From CAYGSN01 sp964352675 (GTDB lineage: Bacteria; Pseudomonadota; Alphaproteobacteria; Micavibrionales; Micavibrionaceae): DNA of 64,000 nucleotides. A model generated the notes under the pieces. That model searched no databases. It was not told the DNA's origin and saw only the letters and a list, made by a program, of their open reading frames with translations. The stretch is taken from positions 1 to 64,000 of the forward strand of contig CAYGSN010000001.1 in the NCBI GenBank assembly GCA_964352675.1, read 5' to 3'. Numbering within the stretch: position 1 is the stretch's first letter; each line of letters starts with the position of its first letter. Both the position numbers and the translations under genes were made by a program. This document shows, piece after piece, positions 17,998-27,480 of the stretch.

Positions 17998-18924
17998 ATG
18001 GGTGTTACCTTCGTATATCAGCTCCTGCCGCTTTATCTCCTCATTTTTGTGGGTTATCTCGCCGGTCGGCATCTCGATATTCACCTGAACTCCATTGCCC
18101 GGATTAATATTTTTATTTTGATGCCCCTCGTCGCTTTTGGCGCCATTCTTCGTATAGAGTTTGATCCCGCCTATATATTGCTGCCGTTTGTTTTATCTGC
18201 AATTTCCTTGTTTTGTACATTTGCGGCGTTTCAATCTGGTAAAAAAATATGGAACGACGGCAACGCAAACCTTCTGGGTGCAGGCAGCACAAACGGTAAT
18301 TCCATTTATTTTGGTTTACCCATCATTCTGGCGCTTTTCGGCCCGCAGCTGGCGGGGGTTTATCTGTTCATGAATATGGGGCCGTCCATTAACAACCTTA
18401 CGGTGTCTTATTATCTGACCTCGCGCGGACGGCACAGTGTTCTGGATAGCTTCAAGCGGGTGTTAAGATTTCCGGCGGTGCACGCCACGTGGCTGGCGAT
18501 TGTACTCAATCTGGCGGGTGTTGCACCCGATCATGAGGTTTTCAATCGCTATTGGGAGTATGCGGCCGGGTCTATGGTGTTTTTGGGCATGATGATGATT
18601 GGCATTGCCCTGAGCCGGCTGGACAAACTTGAAATAGACTGGGCGCTGACCGGGATGTTGTTTTTGACAAAATTTGCTTTGTGGCCGTTTTTGGTGCTGT
18701 GCTTTGTGTTGATAGACAAGACATATTTTTCTCTCTTTTCTTCCGACATCTATCAGGTTCTGATCGTGTTTTCGGTGATGCCGCTGATCGGCAATCTGGT
18801 AGCCTATGCCGCAGAATTTAACTTGCATCCGGAGCGCGCAGCTAGCGCTGTGCTCGCCAGCTCCGTGTTCGTGTGTGTCTCTTTGCCTTTTGCATTTGCA
18901 TTGATCAGCTTTTTTAATCTATAA
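17998..18924 (+). CDS. Second AEC-family transporter, tandem paralogue
   Basis: 308 residues, about ten membrane helices, similar throughout to the preceding protein: LLPLYLLIFVGYLAGR at the start, NGNSIYFGLPIIL in the middle and MPLIGNLVAYA near the end. The ATG at 17998 lies three bases after the previous stop. The two may be duplicates with different substrates or form a heteromer; that is inference. A hairpin terminator follows at 18969-19000. Confidence 0.88.
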   Translation: MGVTFVYQLLPLYLLIFVGYLAGRHLDIHLNSIARINIFILMPLVAFGAILRIEFDPAYILLPFVLSAISLFCTFAAFQSGKKIWNDGNANLLGAGSTNGNSIYFGLPIILALFGPQLAGVYLFMNMGPSINNLTVSYYLTSRGRHSVLDSFKRVLRFPAVHATWLAIVLNLAGVAPDHEVFNRYWEYAAGSMVFLGMMMIGIALSRLDKLEIDWALTGMLFLTKFALWPFLVLCFVLIDKTYFSLFSSDIYQVLIVFSVMPLIGNLVAYAAEFNLHPERAASAVLASSVFVCVSLPFAFALISFFNL

Positions 18925-18968
18925 AAGCTTATGACTCCATTCGAAACCATCATTATTCGAATTATCCG

Positions 18969-19000
18969 CCCGGCTGTCCTGTAAACAGACCGGGGTTTTT
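18969..19000 (+). terminator. Rho-independent terminator after the AEC pair
   Basis: An inverted repeat CCCGGCTGT / ACAGACCGGGG with a short loop (one bulged base) is followed by TTTTT. It lies 44 bases after the second AEC stop and before ileS, so ileS is probably transcribed from its own promoter. Confidence 0.75.
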
Positions 19001-19124
19001 CCATTTCCTAAATATTGTAATTTCTGAGCGCTGCGCTATAAAAGCCATGCGAGATAAAAACAAGGCCATATTGTGTTTCTTTTACTGGGCACACTATGAA
19101 AAACTTAAACAGATAGAAACGCAA

Positions 19125-21962
19125 ATGACGACAGATAAAAACACCAATAAGGACAGATATAAAGACACAGTCTTCCTCCCTAAGACCGACTTCCCCATGC
19201 GCGGAAATCTGCCCCAGGCCGAGCCGGAGCGGGTGAAGCAATGGCAGGAGATGGACTTGTATACCAAAATGCGCAAAGCCGCCAAGGGCAAACCCAAATG
19301 GATTTTGCATGATGGTCCACCATACGCGAATGGCGACATTCATATGGGGCATGCGATGAACAAAATCTTAAAAGATGTCGTGGTCAAAAGCTGGGCGATG
19401 CTTGGCTATGATACGCCTTACGTACCGGGCTGGGATTGTCACGGCCTGCCGATCGAATGGAAGATTGAGGAAAAATACCGCGCTGCGGGTAAGGATAAGA
19501 ACGATGTCGATATCATCCAGTTCCGTGATGAATGCCGCAAATTTGCAGCGCATTGGGCGGAAATCCAGTCTGAGCAGTTCCAGCGTCTCGGCGTCTCTGG
19601 TGATTGGAAGAGCCCGTATCTGACCATGACCAACCGGGCAGAAAGCCTGATCGTGCAAGAGATCCATAAATTTGCCTCAAATGGCGGGCTTTATCGCGGC
19701 GCAAAGCCGGTCATGTGGTCTGTGGTGGAGCAAACCGCGCTGGCCGAGGCCGAGGTGGAATATAAAGAGCATAAATCGATTACCGTCTGGGTGAATTTTC
19801 TGGTGGTTGATACAAAGGTTGGATTGCTCAAAGATGCTTCCATTTCCATCTGGACGACCACGCCCTGGACGCTGCCGTCTAACCGCGCGATTGCTTATGG
19901 TGCACAGATGGATTACGCGGTTTATGAGATCAAGAAAGTCGCCGAAGATAGCCGCGCAACTGTGGGTGATAAAATTGCGCTCACGCCTGCGCTGCTCGAA
20001 GATGTCATGCAAAATGCCAAAGTCGAAGAATATGAAGAGCTTGGCCGCTTTAAAGGCGCGGAGCTGGAGGGGACGATTTGTGCCCATCCTCTGCGTGGGC
20101 AGGGTTACGACTTTGATGTTCCGATGCTGGAAGCTGATTTTGTGACCGATGATGCCGGGACGGGGTTTGTGCATATCGCGCCCGGCCATGGGGCGGATGA
20201 CTTTTTCCTCGGCGTTGCTAACGGGATCGAGGTCACTGATTATATTACCGATGACGGAAAATACCGCGCCAATGTCCCGCTCTTTGCCGGGCTGGAGGTC
20301 TATACGCAAGAGGGTAAAATGGGGGACGGAAACTTCGCCGTGATCAAGGAAATCAATGAGGCCGGGAATTTGTTGTCCAAGGGCTCTCTGAAGCACGATT
20401 ATCCGCATAGCTGGCGATCAAAAGCGCCGGTTATCTTCCGCGCCACGCCGCAATGGTTTATTGGCATGGACAATAACGACCTGCGTAAATCCGCGCTGAA
20501 GGAAATCGCCAATACCCGCTGGGTACCGGAAAAGGGTGAGGCCCGCATCAATGCGATGATCGCGCAGCGCCCGGATTGGTGTATTTCGCGCCAACGCGCA
20601 TGGGGTGTGCCGATCGCGCTGTTCGTGCATAAAGTCAGTGGCGATGTTCTGCATGATGAAGAGGTCTTCACCCGCATTGCCGAGATCTTCGAAGAAGAAG
20701 GCTCTGATGCCTGGTGGGATCGCCATGCGCAGGATTTCCTGGGGCCCGATTACGATGCTGAAGATTACGAGCAGGTGTTTGACATTGTCGATGTCTGGTT
20801 TGAATCCGGCTCGACCCATGCCTTTGTCGTGGGTGACACGGAAACGTGGCCGGATTATGAAGGGGTGGATCAAATTGATCTCTACCTCGAAGGCTCGGAC
20901 CAGCATCGCGGCTGGTTCCATTCTTCCTTGCTGGAGAGCGTGGGCACACGCGGCCGCGCGCCGTATAAAACCGTTCTCACACACGGGTTTGTGCTCGATG
21001 AAAAGGGTTATAAAATGTCCAAATCGCTGGGCAATGTGGTCGACCCGCTGAAGATGATGGAACAGCACGGGGCGGATATTCTGCGCCTCTGGACCATGAC
21101 CTCGGATTATTCCGCCGATATCAAAATCGGGCAGGATATGCTCAAATCCACCTCCGATCTTTATCGCCGTATCCGCAACACGCTGCGCTTTTTGCTGGGC
21201 GCGCTGGATGGGTTTACGGCGGAGGAGAGAGTTGATCTTGGCGATCTGAAATCTCTGCCAGAGCTTGAACAGCTTGTCCTGCACCGGCTCTCCGAAATGG
21301 ACAGGATCGCGCGCGAATATATCGAAAGCTATGAATTCGGCAAGCTTGCCAAGGCGCTGCATGAATTTTGCAACAATGATCTTTCCGCGTTCTACTTCGA
21401 TATCCGCAAGGACAGCCTGTATTGCGATCATCCGGATTCCAAGCGCCGCCGTGCCTGCCGCTCTGTGATGGCACAGGTGTTTGATTGTCTCTCGGCGTGG
21501 CTCGCGCCCATCCTGTGTTTTACGGCGGAGGAGGCCTGGCAGCACAGGCCGCAGGGCGTATTTGAAGATGCGGAAAGCGTACATCTGCGTGAATTCCCTG
21601 CCGTGCCGCAAAGCTTTAAAAATGAGGATCTGGCCGGGAAGTGGGACGCCATTCGCGCCACCCGTAAATCTGTGCTGGAGGCGATCGAGCCGCTACGTGC
21701 AAACAAAGAACTCGGCTCTTCTCTGGAGGCGCGGGCGATTATAACCATTCCCACAGATTTGAAATTAACTCAAAATGAGATAGCGGATATTTGCATTGTC
21801 TCTGCGGTTGATATGAAGGAAGGCGAGCCGTCCGTGACAATCGAAAAAGCGTCTGGCGAAAAATGCGTGCGCTGCTGGAAAGTTTTGGAAGAAGTCTCAA
21901 GCGAAACCGAACTCTGCAACCGCTGCACCGATGCGGTGGAGCAGCTGCAAAAGGCGGCTTAA
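19125..21962 (+). CDS. ileS: Isoleucyl-tRNA synthetase
   Basis: 945 residues, class I synthetase. The HIGH-type motif appears as HMGH after DGPPYANGDI; the KMSKS motif is intact (GYKMSKSLGN). The editing domain has TTPWTLPSN, and the C-terminus carries a zinc-binding CVRCWK ... CNRC pair, as in the bacterial (mupirocin-sensitive-like) form. It charges tRNA-Ile and hydrolyses misactivated valine. I chose the ATG at 19125 (MTTDKN...YKDTVFLPKTDFPMRG), which gives the usual N-terminus; an in-frame ATG at 19047 would add 26 residues with no family counterpart. Confidence 0.97.
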   Translation: MTTDKNTNKDRYKDTVFLPKTDFPMRGNLPQAEPERVKQWQEMDLYTKMRKAAKGKPKWILHDGPPYANGDIHMGHAMNKILKDVVVKSWAMLGYDTPYVPGWDCHGLPIEWKIEEKYRAAGKDKNDVDIIQFRDECRKFAAHWAEIQSEQFQRLGVSGDWKSPYLTMTNRAESLIVQEIHKFASNGGLYRGAKPVMWSVVEQTALAEAEVEYKEHKSITVWVNFLVVDTKVGLLKDASISIWTTTPWTLPSNRAIAYGAQMDYAVYEIKKVAEDSRATVGDKIALTPALLEDVMQNAKVEEYEELGRFKGAELEGTICAHPLRGQGYDFDVPMLEADFVTDDAGTGFVHIAPGHGADDFFLGVANGIEVTDYITDDGKYRANVPLFAGLEVYTQEGKMGDGNFAVIKEINEAGNLLSKGSLKHDYPHSWRSKAPVIFRATPQWFIGMDNNDLRKSALKEIANTRWVPEKGEARINAMIAQRPDWCISRQRAWGVPIALFVHKVSGDVLHDEEVFTRIAEIFEEEGSDAWWDRHAQDFLGPDYDAEDYEQVFDIVDVWFESGSTHAFVVGDTETWPDYEGVDQIDLYLEGSDQHRGWFHSSLLESVGTRGRAPYKTVLTHGFVLDEKGYKMSKSLGNVVDPLKMMEQHGADILRLWTMTSDYSADIKIGQDMLKSTSDLYRRIRNTLRFLLGALDGFTAEERVDLGDLKSLPELEQLVLHRLSEMDRIAREYIESYEFGKLAKALHEFCNNDLSAFYFDIRKDSLYCDHPDSKRRRACRSVMAQVFDCLSAWLAPILCFTAEEAWQHRPQGVFEDAESVHLREFPAVPQSFKNEDLAGKWDAIRATRKSVLEAIEPLRANKELGSSLEARAIITIPTDLKLTQNEIADICIVSAVDMKEGEPSVTIEKASGEKCVRCWKVLEEVSSETELCNRCTDAVEQLQKAA

Positions 21963-21963
21963 T

Positions 21964-22131
21964 CTACTGACTTGGTTTTGGCGGGCCTTTTAGTTCGTTT
22001 TCAAAGTCTCCCATATATCTTGGATTGGTCGTTGCTGAGCCAGTTTGATCTGGCTTGCCTTTTGCTGCGCATGTCCATGGCAATCTTTTTAAAGCTGCTA
22101 AGGCCCCGCTAAGTGGTTTGTGTTCTGTCAT
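21964..22131 (-). CDS. Small 55-residue protein of unknown function
   Basis: ATG at 22131 (MTEHKPLSGALAALKRLPW) preceded eight bases upstream by GGAGGA, an unusually good ribosome site for this window. The rest is polar and ends NPRYMGDFENELKGPPKPSQ. The P-RY-GDFE segment faintly resembles the PTRYGDWE signature of DUF1674/SdhAF4 proteins (succinate dehydrogenase assembly), but the order of elements differs and I do not claim the assignment. It is convergent with ileS, one base between their stops, and is downstream of ppk1 on the same strand. Confidence 0.55.
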   Translation of the reverse strand: MTEHKPLSGALAALKRLPWTCAAKGKPDQTGSATTNPRYMGDFENELKGPPKPSQ

Positions 22132-22250
22132 TTTTATATCCTCCAAATTTTCATATTTTATGGTTCCATTTTACTTTGGTTCTGAGCAACTGGGGCTTTT
22201 AAGTCATTGAATTATAATATTTTTCAAAGGAAAAAGATGTTCTTTGTTCT

Positions 22251-24425
22251 TTATTTCTTCCGCTCCAGCCGCAATCTCGGCGGCATCGGTTCATCATCCA
22301 GCGCTTTTCCGCGCCCGGACAGGGACGGGTTTTTCATGAAATATTCATGCGCGCTGAAGCTTTTTGGGCCTGCTTTAATGCGCTCATAGCTGCCGTCATA
22401 ATTCATCAGCCAGCTCTGGCGCTGATCCTTCAAATTTGCCACCATGATCTGGTCCAGAATCTGGCGGTGCACGGTTTTGTTGTGGATTGGCACCAATGCC
22501 TCAATCCGGCGGTCTAAATTCCGCGCCATTAAATCGGCCGAGGCGATAAAGACTTTGGCTTTGCGCGAGGGCATGACTTCCCCGTTCGCAAAACAATATA
22601 CGCGGGCATGCTCCAGAAAGCGTCCGACCAGCGATTTGACGCGGATATTGTCTGACAGACCCGGAATGCCAGGACGCAGCGTACAAATGCCGCGCACGAC
22701 CAAATCAATCTGCACCCCGGCCTGAGAGGCTTCGTAGAGCTTGTCGATAAGCCGTGAGTCGAGCAGTGCATTACATTTTGCCCACATGGCAGCGGGCTGT
22801 CCCGCTTTTGCATTCTTGATTTCATCATCGATAAGCTCGACAATCGTCTCGCGCAGGTTAAACGGCGAGGCAGCCAGCGCCTCGAAGCTTTTTGGCTCGG
22901 CGTAACTGGTCATGTAATTGAACAGCTTCACCGTGTCGCGGCACATCCCAGCATCGCAGGTAAAATAGGATAAATCCGTATAGATTTTTGCATTGGTCGG
23001 GTGATAGTTCCCGGTTCCGAAATGCGCGTATGAGTTCAGGGCTTTCCCCTCGCGCCGCACCACAAGCGAAACTTTGGCATGCGTTTTCAAATCCATGAAA
23101 CCATAGATTACCTGCACGCCTGCGCGCTCCATATCTCGCGCCCATTTGATATTGGCTTCCTCATCGAAGCGCGCCTTCAATTCCACCAGCGCGGTGACGG
23201 ATTTCCCGGCTTCGGCGGCTTCGATCAAGGCTTTAACAATGGCGGAATCAGCGCTGGTGCGGTAGAGCGTCTGTTTGATGGACACGACGTCCGGGTCGCG
23301 CGCGGCCTGTTTAAGAAATTGCACCACCACATCAAAGCTCTCATAGGGGTGATGGACAACAATATCCTTTTGCTTTATGGCAGCAAAACAATCGCCGCCG
23401 AATTCACGGATGCGTTCCGGGAAGCGGGCGCTATAGGCCGGAAATAAAAGCGCGGATTTGTCGTCTTCAATAATTTCCGCGCAATCGCACAGCCCCAAAA
23501 GCCCGTCAACCGGCATCACCTGACTGCGCGAGATCTCCAGCTTTTTCATGAGGTCGTTCAACATGTCTTCATCGATATTATAATGTACGCCCAGATTAAT
23601 GACATTGCCGCGGCGGCGGCGCTTCAGCGCGCTTTCAAAGGTCAGCATTAAATCTTCCGCTTCCTCTTCGATCTCCATTTCGCTGTCGCGGATGACGCGG
23701 AAAACAGCATAGCTTTTAACATTAAAATGATCAGGGAAAATTTTCTGGATCTGGCGCATGATAATCTTCTCCACCAGCATATAACGCGTTTCCGGGCCGG
23801 GCAGGCGCATAAAGCGCTTCAGGCTCGCAGGGATCTGGATCAAGACCTCCAGGTCGCTGGATTTTTTCGTGTCGTGCAGCTTGATCATCAGCGACAACCC
23901 TTTGTTCGGCAGAAACGGGAACGGATGCGCGGGGTCGAGCGCAATAGGCGTCAGGATCGGCAGGATTTCATTGTCAAAATATTTGTCCAGCCAGCCCAAA
24001 TCGTTTTCCTTTAGCTGCCTGTAGGGCAGAATGCGGATATTTTCCGCTTCCAACTCCGCTACCAATTCACGCCATGTGGCCTGTAGTCCTGCCACCAGCT
24101 TGACGACGTGTTGCTGGATGGCCTCCAGTTGCTGCGCAGGGTTCAGCCCGTCAATGCTCAGATCGGTAATTCCGGCTTTGACCTGCGCCTTCAACCCCGC
24201 AACGCGCACCATAAAAAATTCATCCAGATTGCGCGCGCATATAGACACAAAGCGCACCCGCTCAAACAAGGGATGGTTTTTGTTGTTGGCTTCTTCCATG
24301 ACGCGGCGGTTAAACGCCAGCCACGACAGCTCGCGGTTTAAAAACCGTTGTGGACTGGTTTTTAAAGCTTCAGCATCGGGAAGGATGCCGGCCGGGATAT
24401 TAATATCTTCGATAAGTGGTGTCAT
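22251..24425 (-). CDS. ppk1: Polyphosphate kinase 1
   Basis: 724 residues. The N-terminal domain starts with NRELSWLAFNRRVMEEA; the head domain and two phospholipase-D-like C-terminal domains follow. The catalytic histidine region AHFGTGNYHPTNAKIYTDLS is intact, and a second histidine lies in the C-terminal domain. It reversibly polymerises ATP gamma-phosphate into polyphosphate at the inner membrane. The C-terminal tail is basic. No ppx or phosphate-regulon gene accompanies it here. Confidence 0.97.
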   Translation of the reverse strand: MTPLIEDINIPAGILPDAEALKTSPQRFLNRELSWLAFNRRVMEEANNKNHPLFERVRFVSICARNLDEFFMVRVAGLKAQVKAGITDLSIDGLNPAQQLEAIQQHVVKLVAGLQATWRELVAELEAENIRILPYRQLKENDLGWLDKYFDNEILPILTPIALDPAHPFPFLPNKGLSLMIKLHDTKKSSDLEVLIQIPASLKRFMRLPGPETRYMLVEKIIMRQIQKIFPDHFNVKSYAVFRVIRDSEMEIEEEAEDLMLTFESALKRRRRGNVINLGVHYNIDEDMLNDLMKKLEISRSQVMPVDGLLGLCDCAEIIEDDKSALLFPAYSARFPERIREFGGDCFAAIKQKDIVVHHPYESFDVVVQFLKQAARDPDVVSIKQTLYRTSADSAIVKALIEAAEAGKSVTALVELKARFDEEANIKWARDMERAGVQVIYGFMDLKTHAKVSLVVRREGKALNSYAHFGTGNYHPTNAKIYTDLSYFTCDAGMCRDTVKLFNYMTSYAEPKSFEALAASPFNLRETIVELIDDEIKNAKAGQPAAMWAKCNALLDSRLIDKLYEASQAGVQIDLVVRGICTLRPGIPGLSDNIRVKSLVGRFLEHARVYCFANGEVMPSRKAKVFIASADLMARNLDRRIEALVPIHNKTVHRQILDQIMVANLKDQRQSWLMNYDGSYERIKAGPKSFSAHEYFMKNPSLSGRGKALDDEPMPPRLRLERKK

Positions 24426-24477
24426 AGGGGAACCTGTCTGTCGCTCCCCCTCATTGTAAAGGCAAGATATTAAGGAT

Positions 24478-25110
24478 TTATTTCTTTTTCTTCTGTTTCA
24501 TCATTACGCGAATATGTTGATAGCCATTTTCTTCTTCATATTTCTCATAGTATTGCTGATGATAGTCTTCTGCTTCCCAGAATGTAGCCAGGGGCTCCAG
24601 CGTTGTGACGATAGGCTTTGAGAGGGTTTTGCTCGCCTCAATCCGGGCGATAATGCTCTGTGCCAGAGCCTTTTGCGCCTCATCGGCGTAGAAAATAGCG
24701 GAGCGATATTGTGTGCCAACATCCACGCCCTGGCGGTTTAATTGCGTCGGATCATGCGCCTTGGTCAAAAAGAATTCCACCAATTGCTCATAGGAAATTT
24801 TATCCGGATCATACGTTACACCGACCACTTCGGCATGGCCTGTCTTGCCTGTTGTGATATCACGGTATGATGGGTTTTCAAGCTCTCCACCCATATAGCC
24901 CGCGCGGGTGAATAACACACCATCCAACGCCCGGTATTCACTTTCCGTGCACCAGAAACAGCCGCCGGCAAAGACAGCTTCGGGGTATCCTTCAGGTTTT
25001 TTATTCATCAAGTCTTGTCCTTTCACCATTGCGCCGGTGGCACCGCCGATAAACAGGAACAGGGCGACCCCAACCAGACCTAAAATACCAATATTCAATA
25101 AACCACGCAT
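24478..25110 (-). CDS. msrA: Peptide methionine-S-sulfoxide reductase MsrA, membrane-anchored or exported
   Basis: About 210 residues. The N-terminus has a hydrophobic segment (4-26, LNIGILGLVGVALFLFIGG) that could be an uncleaved anchor or signal, followed by the MsrA domain with GGCFWCTESEY, whose first cysteine is catalytic, then GYMGGE, TGHAEVV and YRSAIFY. It reduces methionine-S-sulfoxide in oxidised proteins, here probably in the periplasm. The C-terminus is a lysine run. I chose the ATG at 25110 because upstream codons give non-family sequence overlapping the divergent amidase gene. Confidence 0.93.
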   Translation of the reverse strand: MRGLLNIGILGLVGVALFLFIGGATGAMVKGQDLMNKKPEGYPEAVFAGGCFWCTESEYRALDGVLFTRAGYMGGELENPSYRDITTGKTGHAEVVGVTYDPDKISYEQLVEFFLTKAHDPTQLNRQGVDVGTQYRSAIFYADEAQKALAQSIIARIEASKTLSKPIVTTLEPLATFWEAEDYHQQYYEKYEEENGYQHIRVMMKQKKKK

Positions 25111-25176
25111 TGTGCTTTTCCCATTGTGTCTGTAAGTTTCTATAGGTTTATTCGTAATGATATAGGGCCGCGTTAC

Positions 25177-25917
25177 ATGGTTTCCAAGATGTTTGTTGGG
25201 GGTGCAACCTCTCCAAATTTTAATGATCGCCGGGATGTTGATGCGCCTGATATGTTGATTTTGCATCATATTGGCCTTGAGAATGCCCAGACCGCCTGTG
25301 ATCTTCTCTGCAATCCTGAATTAGAGGTTAGCGCGCATTATCTGGTTGAAGAGAATGGAAAAACCCATGCGCTGGTGCCCGAAGATAAGCGCGCCTGGCA
25401 TGCGGGGGTCAGCCATTGGGCTGGACACACCGACCTTAATTCGCGCTCCATTGGCATTGAAATTGTTATTCCGCCCGACGATCTTGGCAACAAGTCCTTT
25501 TCGGACACTCAAATAAACCAAGTTATTGCATTATGTAAAATTATTGTGGAGAGGTGGAATATTCCAGCTTCAAATATTTTGGCGCATTCCGATATTGCGC
25601 CTGGACGAAAAGTCGATCCGGGGCATATGTTTCCATGGGAGCGCCTGGCGCAAGAGGGTATAGGGCTCTGGCCGCATCCGGTTGAGATGGATTGTCAGGC
25701 GGCAGAAGATTTTATTTTAAACCCGCCAGCAATCCATGAGCTGCTGACCAGCTATGGCTATAACCCGGAAACGCCCTACGAGACGCTGATTGTTGAGTTT
25801 ATGCGCCATTTCCACCCGGAGAAATTTACCCACGCAGAGGATCGGCCAGAGCCGGATATTCTTACCATTGCAAGGCTTTTGGCGCTGGTGCGCGCCCGGC
25901 ATGACCTGCAAACTTGA
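25177..25917 (+). CDS. N-acetylmuramoyl-L-alanine amidase, AmpD/AmiD type
   Basis: 246 residues from the ATG at 25177. The Amidase_2 domain has zinc-site motifs ILHHIG, the second histidine region AWHAGVSHW, and HSDIAPGRKVDPG with the third ligand and catalytic lysine; a C-terminal segment after about 170 resembles a peptidoglycan-binding region. It cleaves the bond between N-acetylmuramic acid and L-alanine, in recycling (AmpD) or turnover (AmiD). No signal peptide is seen, which favours the cytoplasmic recycling role. A GTG at 25126 is an alternative start, without good support. Confidence 0.88.
   Translation: MVSKMFVGGATSPNFNDRRDVDAPDMLILHHIGLENAQTACDLLCNPELEVSAHYLVEENGKTHALVPEDKRAWHAGVSHWAGHTDLNSRSIGIEIVIPPDDLGNKSFSDTQINQVIALCKIIVERWNIPASNILAHSDIAPGRKVDPGHMFPWERLAQEGIGLWPHPVEMDCQAAEDFILNPPAIHELLTSYGYNPETPYETLIVEFMRHFHPEKFTHAEDRPEPDILTIARLLALVRARHDLQT
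25530..25542 (+). repeat. Short interspersed motif ATTATGTAAAATT, copy A (inside the amidase gene)
   Basis: The 13-mer is followed by TAxxxGGAGAGG-like sequence, similar to copy C at 34177. Here the encoded residues (ALCKIIVERW) fit the amidase family well, so this copy may be chance. Confidence 0.35.
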
Positions 25918-25956
25918 TAATTTCCTCAAAATCCATCATAGTGCCCCCATATTTCA

Positions 25957-26322
25957 GGAGATTGGATGGCTGCTCTGCGAAGCCTTGGCCTAGCAGAGAG
26001 GAAAGTCCGGGCTTCATGGAAAAACGGTGCCGGGTAATTCCCGGGGGGCGCGAGCCTACGGACAGTGCAACAGAAAATAAACCGCCTCATTTATGAGGTA
26101 AGGATGAAAAGGTGCGGTAAGAGCGCACCGCTTGGCTGGTAACAGGCAAGGCAGTGTAAACCCCACCGGAAGCAAGCTCAAATAGGAATGGCATATAACG
26201 GTTTTCCACGTTGTCATTCGGGTAGAGCGCAAGAGGTGTTTGGTAACAAGCGCCCTAGATGAATAGTCGTCTCCTGCGAAGCTTTGGCAAAGCAGGAACA
26301 AAACCCGGCTTACAGATTTTCT
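25957..26322 (+). ncRNA. rnpB: RNase P RNA component, bacterial type A
   Basis: Conserved blocks of the catalytic RNA are in order: the GAGGAAAGTCCGGGCT core (CR-I) near 25998, GGTGCCGGGTAA, the GGACAGTGCAACAGAAA block (CR-II/III) near 26060, the GGTAAGAGCGCACCG hairpin, the GGTAACAGGCAAGG stretch, CGGGTAGAGCGCAAGAGG, and the 3' CR-V part CTAGATGAATAGTCG with the closing AAACCCGGCTTA that pairs with the 5' core. It processes tRNA 5' ends. Both boundaries are approximate. A hairpin terminator follows. Confidence 0.95.
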
Positions 26323-26335
26323 GATTTATTCTTGT

Positions 26336-26377
26336 GAAGGCCGCTGCGGAGAAATCCATGGCGGCCTTCCTCATTTT
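26336..26377 (+). terminator. Rho-independent terminator after rnpB
   Basis: GAAGGCCGC (26336-26344) and GCGGCCTTC (26361-26369) form a perfect nine-pair stem, followed by CTCATTTT. It lies about 14 bases after the end of the RNase P RNA. Confidence 0.75.
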
Positions 26378-26547
26378 GAAAATATTTGTGGTTAACTTGG
26401 GGTGCGACTCGCCGGATTCATTGCGATTCGCATTCCGCAGCGCTACTCTGGTAGTATTCAAGGCTTGAATTTGTTCAAAATTTGAGTCTCCTGCCGATTC
26501 TTTTTCTTAACCCACTGAGTCCTCAATATTTTTACAGGTTATCCCAA

Positions 26548-27480
26548 ATGAGCCATTACCCTGTCATGTTGCCAGAGATGCTGGAGGCGTTAAGCCCCAG
26601 AGATGGTGGCATCTATGTGGATGGAACATTTGGCGCAGGCGGCTACACCAGGGCTATTCTTGATGCGGCGGAGTGCCGGGTGGTTGCGATTGACCGTGAT
26701 GCCGATGCGCGTGTGCGGGCTGAAGGTCTTCAAAAAGACTATGGCGACCGCCTGGTTTTCGTTCATGGCTGTTTCGGCGATGTTGAGGGTCTTTTGCATC
26801 AGGTGCGGGTTGAAAGGGTGGATGGTTTTGTGCTCGATCTCGGCGTGTCCTCCATGCAGCTTGATGAGGCGGAGCGTGGTTTTTCCTTCCGTCATGATGC
26901 GCCGCTGGATATGCGGATGGATCACATGAGCGGCGAAAGCGCGGCCGATCTTGTCAATGCGGCCGAGCAAAAAGAACTGGCTGATCTGATTTATAAATAT
27001 GGCGAGGAGCGTAAATCGCGATGGATTGCCAAAAAAATCATTGAGTTGCGCAAAAATGCGCCTATTCGGACAACCTTTGAACTGGCTGATATTGTGCGCT
27101 CCGTTGTTCCAAAATCCAAAGACGGGATCGATCCGGCCACCCGCACATTCCAGGCATTGCGCATCGCGGTAAATGATGAGTTGGGGGAGCTTGAACGCGC
27201 ATTGGACGCGGCGGAAAATATTCTTAATCCCGGCGGGCGCATGGTTGTGGTGTCATTTCATTCGCTTGAGGATCGCATCGTGAAGGCGGTTTTTAAGGAA
27301 AAATCGGGCCGCGCTGCCAATGCATCCCGCTATGCGCCTGCTGCTCAAAACAATGAGGCAGTTGTATTTGACCTGTTAACCAATAAGGCGCTTACGCCAT
27401 CGGCAAAAGAGGTGGCTGAGAACTCCCGCTCCCGCTCGGCAAAATTGCGGGCGGCGCAATATATCGGGGGTGCGTCATGA
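26548..27480 (+). CDS. rsmH: 16S rRNA (cytosine1402-N4)-methyltransferase
   Basis: 310 residues. SAM-binding motif YVDGTFGAGGYTRAI near the start, then AIDRDADA, LDLGVSSMQLDEAERGFSF and the late VVSFHSLEDRIVK motif, all typical of RsmH (MraW). It methylates C1402 of 16S rRNA. It opens the dcw cluster; the gene that usually precedes it, mraZ, is absent between rnpB and here. The ATG at 26548 gives the canonical start (MSHYPVMLPEML). The stop overlaps ftsL (ATGA). Confidence 0.97.
   Translation: MSHYPVMLPEMLEALSPRDGGIYVDGTFGAGGYTRAILDAAECRVVAIDRDADARVRAEGLQKDYGDRLVFVHGCFGDVEGLLHQVRVERVDGFVLDLGVSSMQLDEAERGFSFRHDAPLDMRMDHMSGESAADLVNAAEQKELADLIYKYGEERKSRWIAKKIIELRKNAPIRTTFELADIVRSVVPKSKDGIDPATRTFQALRIAVNDELGELERALDAAENILNPGGRMVVVSFHSLEDRIVKAVFKEKSGRAANASRYAPAAQNNEAVVFDLLTNKALTPSAKEVAENSRSRSAKLRAAQYIGGAS

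Noticed and set aside
19047..19124. N-terminal extension of IleS from an earlier ATG
   Set aside because: The extra 26 residues have no family counterpart and the canonical start is at 19125.
20418..21611. Long minus-strand open frame inside ileS
   Set aside because: Antisense to conserved synthetase domains; no motif and no plausible start signal.
24478..25269. Longer MsrA with a 53-residue N-terminal extension
   Set aside because: The extension is not MsrA-like and overlaps the amidase gene start region on the other strand; the ATG at 25110 precedes a sensible membrane anchor.
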